Origin: Mesodorylaimus sp. YZB2_4
Taxonomy: Eukaryota; Nematoda; Enoplea; Dorylaimida; Dorylaimidae
Direction of reading: 5' to 3'
Length of the DNA: 64,000 nt
Assembly (NCBI GenBank): GCA_030248295.1
Contig: JASANH010001439.1
Location: forward strand, 1-64,000
Shown here: positions 58,767 to 64,000 of the stretch, in pieces
How the letters are laid out: the number at the start of each line of letters is the position of its first letter
Position numbering within the stretch: position 1 is the stretch's first letter
Program-made: the position numbers and the translations under genes
The notes under the pieces: generated by a model
Told to the model about the DNA's origin: nothing
Databases searched by the model: none
What the model saw: the letters and a program-made list of their open reading frames with translations, nothing else

Positions 58767-59975
58767 TCACTGACAATCACAAACATACGACCCCACTTTG
58801 AACTTGGCCAATACAACTACATGTTCAGTCGGACCCAATGACTTGCATGAGCCAGTAAAGTTAGCTCTACTGCAATAATACAAGTTGCAGCGCGGTGCAC
58901 TAACGCCATAAACGTATTTCATTCCTTTCAAATGAGGTGCATGTTTCTTCTCCTCTTCTTTAATCCAGTGCACAGTTGCAGCCGACTGCCTTAAAGCTGT
59001 GGATAGCACAGCACAAGTAGGCACCTGGTTGCTGTCTGGTATGAACAGGGGAGGTGGTCGACCGATATGGAGACTGGAGGGCGGTGCAGTGGTTGTAATT
59101 ATGCCTTCTTCACTGTCCTCTTCATCTGGATCGCCTCGTGGTGCACTAGGTGTGGTCAATATGCCGAGGATGGACTGAATTCTCAGGAGGTCAGTATTTG
59201 CTGTTCCATCGATGCAGTTACCAACACATTTTGGCGTAGGCGACATTGAGTCACTATCCCAACTTGAATTACAAGTACAAAGCCAGGAGAGCACATTTTT
59301 GTCGTATTTTAGCGGCAATCGATAATAGTTTTTTCCAGAATAATCACCAAATAGATCAATACAATCGCGGAAGTCTGAGAAAAAACACACTCTAAGCATG
59401 CAATGTGAATTTAATTGCAATGATGAAGCAGCATTGGCCCAATCGTCGTTCAATGTCGGGCTAATATTATTCATCTCGATTACACGCCGTTCGCCGGCGC
59501 AATCAGTTTCTTTATATGCTATGGCACATGCAGGTTTGCCATTCAAAGTCACCCCGCGAATACTTTTTGTACAATTCAAACGCGCTTTTCCTAGAGTCGC
59601 TTGACTTGTGTCATTCGAAATATTGCAGCTACATGCCAAAGAAATAATTCGAAATAAAGTGATCCCGTACGTTTTTCCATTAAGTTCCCCCAAGTAATTT
59701 CTGCACACTCCTTTCAGGGCTTGGGAAGAACAAGCGTCGAGTTTACACTTTGGATTGACACGAATTGATGAGATTGTGCCACTCCATTCATGACCAGGCG
59801 GAAAATTAGATGTATTGCCATCCTCTATCCACAATTTAGTTCCACGGCAATGCCAATGTTTATAGACCACAGCGCATAATGGGCGAACGCCATCTGGCAT
59901 GTAATTATCGAGCTGGTCTGGACATTGACTGGAAAATTCGTTATCCTGAACACAATTGATTTTGGGCACATCCTA
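58767..59975 (-). CDS. secreted Cys-rich protein of three beta-gamma-crystallin-like units (5' exon missing)
   Basis: One long exon of about 402 codons runs from the acceptor TTTAG at 59976 to the stop at 58767. No in-frame ATG suits the start, so at least one upstream exon with a signal peptide is missing. Unit 1 starts CAVVYKHWHCRG, continues SGTISSIRVNP, then CKLDACSSQALKGVC and ACSC. Unit 2 starts CAIAYKETDCAG, continues NAASSLQLNS, then CMLRVCFFSDFRDC and WLCTC. A Thr/Pro/acidic linker (about residues 255-305) leads to unit 3, where CNLYYCSRANFTGSC and YVCDC are kept. C..Y....C.G, then S.....S.....C.L..C, then C.C is the repeating pattern; the first half resembles the beta-gamma-crystallin Greek-key motif. 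Function is unknown. The same unit occurs in the partial gene at the right edge. Confidence 0.72.
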
Positions 59976-61200
59976 AATTTCATCCTGGTCCAAGTCATAA
60001 CTTTCATCCCACAATTCTTTGTGGTATTGTACCGAAGCAAAAGTTTTAGCACTATATGGAAACAAACCAAACGTTCATCGCAATATAAGCCCTCATCGAT
60101 ATTTTTCAGTCACTCTTTTAAAAATGATGAAAGATAGAAAATCATTCTTCAAGGAATAATCAAACTGGTAACTAACAAACTTTGTCATGCGTTTTGATCC
60201 ATTTCGTTTTTTAACAAGTGTGCCCCATTGAAAATATTTTCGGAAAATGAGCACACGAAATGAATGCGACGACAGACAGACAAATTGCACTCTACTTTTT
60301 GACACCTATTGTATTCAATACTCAAACAGCTTTTGAGCGGGAATGTAATATCAGTTACATTCAAATTTTTCCTGAGCACGGGTCCAGGTACATATCTGCT
60401 CTGTGTACGGATAATGGAAGTAGAAGGTAAGGGTAAGGCGGGGGGGGGGGGAATCACAAAGAAGCTGCACTATTGCTCTGGGCTAATTCTGCATTCTGGT
60501 TGATTTTACAGCAAGCTCTACAAAATGCATAGTCATGAAAAAATTATGCAGCGCTGTTAATATTCTGCATGAAAATTTAGTGGGTTTTTTTAATTGACAC
60601 TGGAAATGCTTGAATACTTTTTCGACAGAAGTATAAGTCGGATAATCTCAGGTCTGACTCGGCATAGAATCGACATGTTAGCTAACGGGCCAAAATAACA
60701 CAAATTTTTGAGAATATTTATCTATGTTATGCTGGAAACTATCCCATAGGTCTTTTGAACGTTTAATAATTTGAATTGCTGAGAGGCGTCTATGACAATT
60801 TTGAATATGTTTAAAGTCTTACTTCGAAGCCTGTGCGCGGGGTTTTTGAGAGTTTTTAATTTTTCGTTTTGTTGTTTCGGAAAGTAGGGGGGTTAATTGC
60901 TGCTATTATATGTAAAAAAGAAATGTAGGACGCGCACAGACTTCGAATGAGGGGGGTTTTTCGCCCAGGTAAGATTGTCATAAGCAGTTCGCAGCGGGAA
61001 ATTCAAATTTTGTCTCTGAAAAACCGGGAAATAAATACATATCAGTGAATCATATTGAAGCAAATTCTGGCAGGAATGTCTATAGCGAGTCGCTGTATTC
61101 AAAATTTTTTCCGAATAGTCTACGTAAGATTGTGATATTTCAGTCAGGTTCTGCATTTTGAATATCCCTCAATTCCACGTGGATTCCATCTGGATTCCAT
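59976..61200. other. stretch upstream of the crystallin-like gene
   Basis: The missing 5' exon of the minus-strand gene should be here; I could not identify one with a signal peptide and a phase-0 donor. A G-run is at about 60439-60450. Confidence 0.3.
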
Positions 61201-61202
61201 GG

Positions 61203-61667
61203 TCAATTACCGACAGGACCCACTTGGATTCCATATGTGGGATAAGGTGAAATCCACAAAGAGCTCAGCATAATCCCTTTGTTTTCCATGTAACTAGCAC
61301 TACCCATCCCCTCACTCAAATGCTTTTTTACTGCGTAATCAGCAGAAAATTCATGGAATGAAACTGGGAAGGGTAGTACATGCTGTTTGATGCGCCTTCC
61401 GAGCAGGCCAGTCCAGGCTGACAAAAGGTGATCGAGAAAGATCCCGCCTGGCTCTGGCTGGTCACATGTACTCGCGGTTTTAGGGTTGACAAGTAGACCA
61501 TAACAACTAGCCTCATTTATGTCACCAGCCATGCCAGATGCTACTCTGAGCCATGCTGATGCACCAGGGTATTGTTCCAGAAGCAGCGGATCTTGATGCT
61601 TTCGTGATCGTGATAGAATCAAGCACGAGAAGCAAGTTCGGCAACTTATTTCGCATTGCCGATGCAA
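61203..61667 (-). other. repeat-borne open frame, unknown
   Basis: A minus-strand open frame of about 154 codons includes AGDINEASCYGLLVNPKTAS and continues HLLSAWTGLLGRR. The part from about 61545 to 61338 recurs inverted at about 62955-63145 with the same reading, but broken there by a stop. A repeated frame suggests an interspersed element or a gene fragment carried by one. No domain recognised. Confidence 0.4.
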
Positions 61668-63145
61668 GCATCAGGTAATGCGCAAAAAAAAGGGACTGAG
61701 ACGTCATTTCCCCTTTGTATCAAATATATATTCTGGTCGAATGTCCACTCGCTATCTGTGAAAGGTCACAGCGTCCGGCGCCTAAGTGATAATCCGTTCA
61801 CTTACTGACAATAGACCCCAAAAGGTGCACACCCGTTTAACACTCCAAAAATGTCAGGGGCTCAAGAATGAGTAGCTACTGTAGATCTAGCTTGGTGGCT
61901 TCTGCTGACCAGACGTGTAAATCTAGCAGGTAGGTACTCAAGTAAAACTTCTCCGCAAAGCATAATGGCTTGAGGACTTTAGAGGGAGCTTGTTTCACGA
62001 CTTCCATATGCTTTATTATGGACCCGATTACAAGTTCATGAATTTAAAGCCTTTTAGCTTTGAGCCCCAGAGTTCACTGGGGGCTGTACCTAACAAGTAA
62101 CATATATAATAATGAAAAACTGGGTTATCCACTGCACAAGGTAATAAAGATCAGGAAAAGAAGATTATCCTGTCCTATCGACTCCCCACCGACACGAGCC
62201 AACAGAAAGACAACGCGCTTGCGATCCAAAAGCAGTGTCAGCAAAGGCTAGCGTGGACACATCGACAGATCCACGCGTATACACGCAAGAAATAGATCAT
62301 TTCCTTATGTATAAATCATAAGATTGAGCCAACTCTCATGGGCAGCCATAATAAAAGAATTTACTCGGCTTCAAATAGTTGTCATTATTATTTTCCCGCC
62401 TGAAGTTGCATATCTCAGTTCTCAGGCAATCTGGCAGACGACAGAACCTCACAACTCACTGACTCACGACAAAGAGGTGAAACTCTGAACACAGTTTTTA
62501 GAATATGCCCCAACAGGGACTGAACGAGAGAAAAAAGTTTTCCTGCATGTGAACTAAAATATTATTCGCCACTATACTACGTGTTGTGTGTTCAACATTT
62601 CGCGCATGTGTGACCTAGGCTCACCGAATTCCTCTGCAGACCTAAATTCCATCCTTTGGATGAGTCACCAAATTCATCTTATCTTTAAAGTAATTTAAGC
62701 ACTTATAAATTCCATGCATTGGGTCAAAAGTGCCAGGCGCGCAAAACATCCCAGTGTCTGAAGTTTGTTGCGCCCCATTGCTGCTAGAATGTCTTACGAA
62801 GCTGCACATTCATTAGAATTCTAGCCTGAGTAGGAGATTGCGCAATTGGAAGAGAAACCTGTCCTGCAAGTATAATTACATTTTTCACAACGCAGTCCCT
62901 GAAATATCCACTATACAAGAGCTGCAGATGTGGGCATTTTCTAGGAGCCACCCTCCCCAAGCTGGTGACATAAATGAGGCTAGTTGTTATGGTCTACTTG
63001 TCAACCCGAAAACCGCGAGTATATGTAACTAGCCGGTTGCCAGGCAGGATCTTTCTCGATCACCTTTTGTCAGCCTGGACTGGCCTGCTCCGAAGACGCA
63101 TCAAAGCCGCATCTACTTCCTTACCCAGTTTCATTCCTTGATATT
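61338..63145. repeat. inverted repeat pair, arms of about 190-210 bases
   Basis: Arms at about 61338-61545 and 62955-63145 are reverse complements with roughly 10% differences (shared words GTGACATAAATGAGGCTAG, GATCACCTTTTGTCAGCCTG). The spacer of about 1.4 kb has no supported gene. Confidence 0.7.
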
Positions 63146-63451
63146 TTTGCTAATAGATAGATAGGTACCTACATACATATATGACGCGGGCAAGTTTCTG
63201 CACATAGAAGAATCACCGGTGAAGATTTTGTAAAGATTTTTGGTACACACCTTCCCCAACTTGTCCCTCATATCCATATCAAATTTCATCGGTTTTTGCC
63301 GCACGGTTTGCGAGTTATAGCGAAAATAAAAAACCAAGACGGGATTTTCGCCCTCGCACGCCTAGTATGAGTGGAGCTTGAACGGATAGAGATCTTGGAA
63401 ATTTCTTCGGAAGAACTTAATCTAATGTGAAGTTACGCTAAGAATCAAAAT

Positions 63452-63457
63452 TTTATT
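63452..63457 (-). terminator. poly(A) signal AATAAA for the right-edge gene
   Basis: On the minus strand AATAAA starts four bases after the stop codon of the extended, spliced model (TAA at 63463-63461), or about 120 bases after the stop of the unspliced model. Confidence 0.4.
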
Positions 63458-63460
63458 GCC

Positions 63461-64000
63461 TTATGACATCAGGCTGTTGAGATATCGTTGTTGTTGTGGC
63501 ACATGTACTATACATGGATTAAACATAAACTTTGTTTCGTCTTGATTTGAAAGAAATTTTGTACTTCTGATCCATTTATCTACCACAAAATGTAATCGTT
63601 GATTGCCTGTTTGTGATTTTGGATTAAGCGTTGCCTGAAAACGTCATCACAACTTACCAAATCTGAAGTGTCGTAATCTTGTGTCGTGATCTTAGAAGTA
63701 GTGGGAATCGTTGTACTCGTAGTCTTTGTCATTTGATCAGTGCACACGCACACAATTGACATTACATTTTTTTCATATGCAGGTTCGAATTGCATATAAT
63801 TTCTTCCACTGCTTTCGCCATACAAATCAGCGCATCGACCTCGATACTTCTGACCTGTGCACAACCTTAGAACGCAATCTGGGTTTACTTCTGCTGATGA
63901 AATGGATCCGCTCCAAGATCCTTGCAAGAATGATGTCCGATTGCCAGATTCGACTAGCAATCGCTCGCCTCGGCAATACTGACCTTTGTAGAGGACAGCG
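63461..64000 (-). CDS. beta-gamma-crystallin-like Cys-rich protein, second gene (5' part off the window)
   Basis: The frame is open from the right edge. It reads AVLYKGQYCRGERLLVESGN, SGSISSAEVNP, CVLRLCTGQKYRGRC, DLYGESSGRNY and SIVCVC, the same unit as in the gene at 58.8-60.0 kb. A Thr-rich tail follows (TKTTSTTIPTTSKITT). Unspliced, the frame stops at 63580. If a 23-base segment with perfect GTAAGT..TTTTCAG ends (63657-63635) is removed, the frame continues about 57 codons, to a TAA at 63463-63461 directly followed by AATAAA. Both C-termini are possible. It has the same orientation as its neighbour; they are tandem duplicates, probably secreted. Confidence 0.7.

Noticed and set aside
59967-59969. 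Start codon of the crystallin-like gene at 59969
   Set aside because: The codon is GTG; an acceptor TTTAG just upstream shows this is an internal exon.

Overview
This is nuclear DNA of a small-intron invertebrate animal. Most introns are about 45-60 bases, with GT donors and T-rich TTTTCAG or TTTTAG acceptors. The proteins are metazoan families: peptidylglycine alpha-hydroxylating monooxygenase (PHM), GILT, Hey-type bHLH, ADAM, serpin, C-type lectin and 7TM receptors. Coding exons are sparse and the rest is repeat-rich. I cannot fix the phylum from sequence alone. One likely GA-AG intron and one GC-AG intron would be unusual in most animals; G*-AG introns are known in the larvacean Oikopleura, but this is only a hint.

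Layout, left to right. 0.3-1.75 kb: four minus-strand exons of an ADAM-family metalloprotease that runs off the left edge. 9.6-12.5 kb: a Hey-like bHLH-Orange gene in three exons, its introns filled with SINEs and a MITE. 13.1-15.0 kb: a minus-strand serpin carrying an in-frame stop and a frameshift, probably a pseudogene. 15.4-16.1 kb: a 76-base A tract and a 20-base tandem repeat. 17.3-18.0 kb: an intronless secreted Cys-rich protein. 18.8-19.6 kb: a LINE relic. 20.2-21.05 kb: a GILT gene. 21.3-23.3 and 31.3-32.4 kb: two opposed copies of an element with AGGTCA-rich ends. Between them lie PHM copy A (23.8-27.2 kb) and a minus-strand secreted, lectin-like gene (about 28.65-30.3 kb).

36.5-37.6 and 47.3-48.3 kb: two intronless 7TM receptors; the second has a decayed neighbour at 45.9-46.4 kb. 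39.1-40.2 and 43.6-44.6 kb: a pair of C-type lectin + PAN/apple genes with identical exon lengths. 52.2-54.7 and 56.15-58.3 kb: PHM copies B and C. 58.8-60.0 kb and 63.5 kb to the right edge: two minus-strand secreted Cys-rich genes built from repeated beta-gamma-crystallin-like units.

The window is not an operon, but it looks like an expansion locus. It holds three intact monofunctional PHM genes (the copper enzyme of peptide amidation), two intact orphan 7TM receptors and a pseudogene, duplicated lectins and duplicated crystallin-like proteins. A link between the amidation enzymes and nearby peptide-type receptors is inference only. Gene models were built by hand from reading frame, intron phase and alignment among paralogues inside the window. 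Family names rest on recognised motifs, not on searches.
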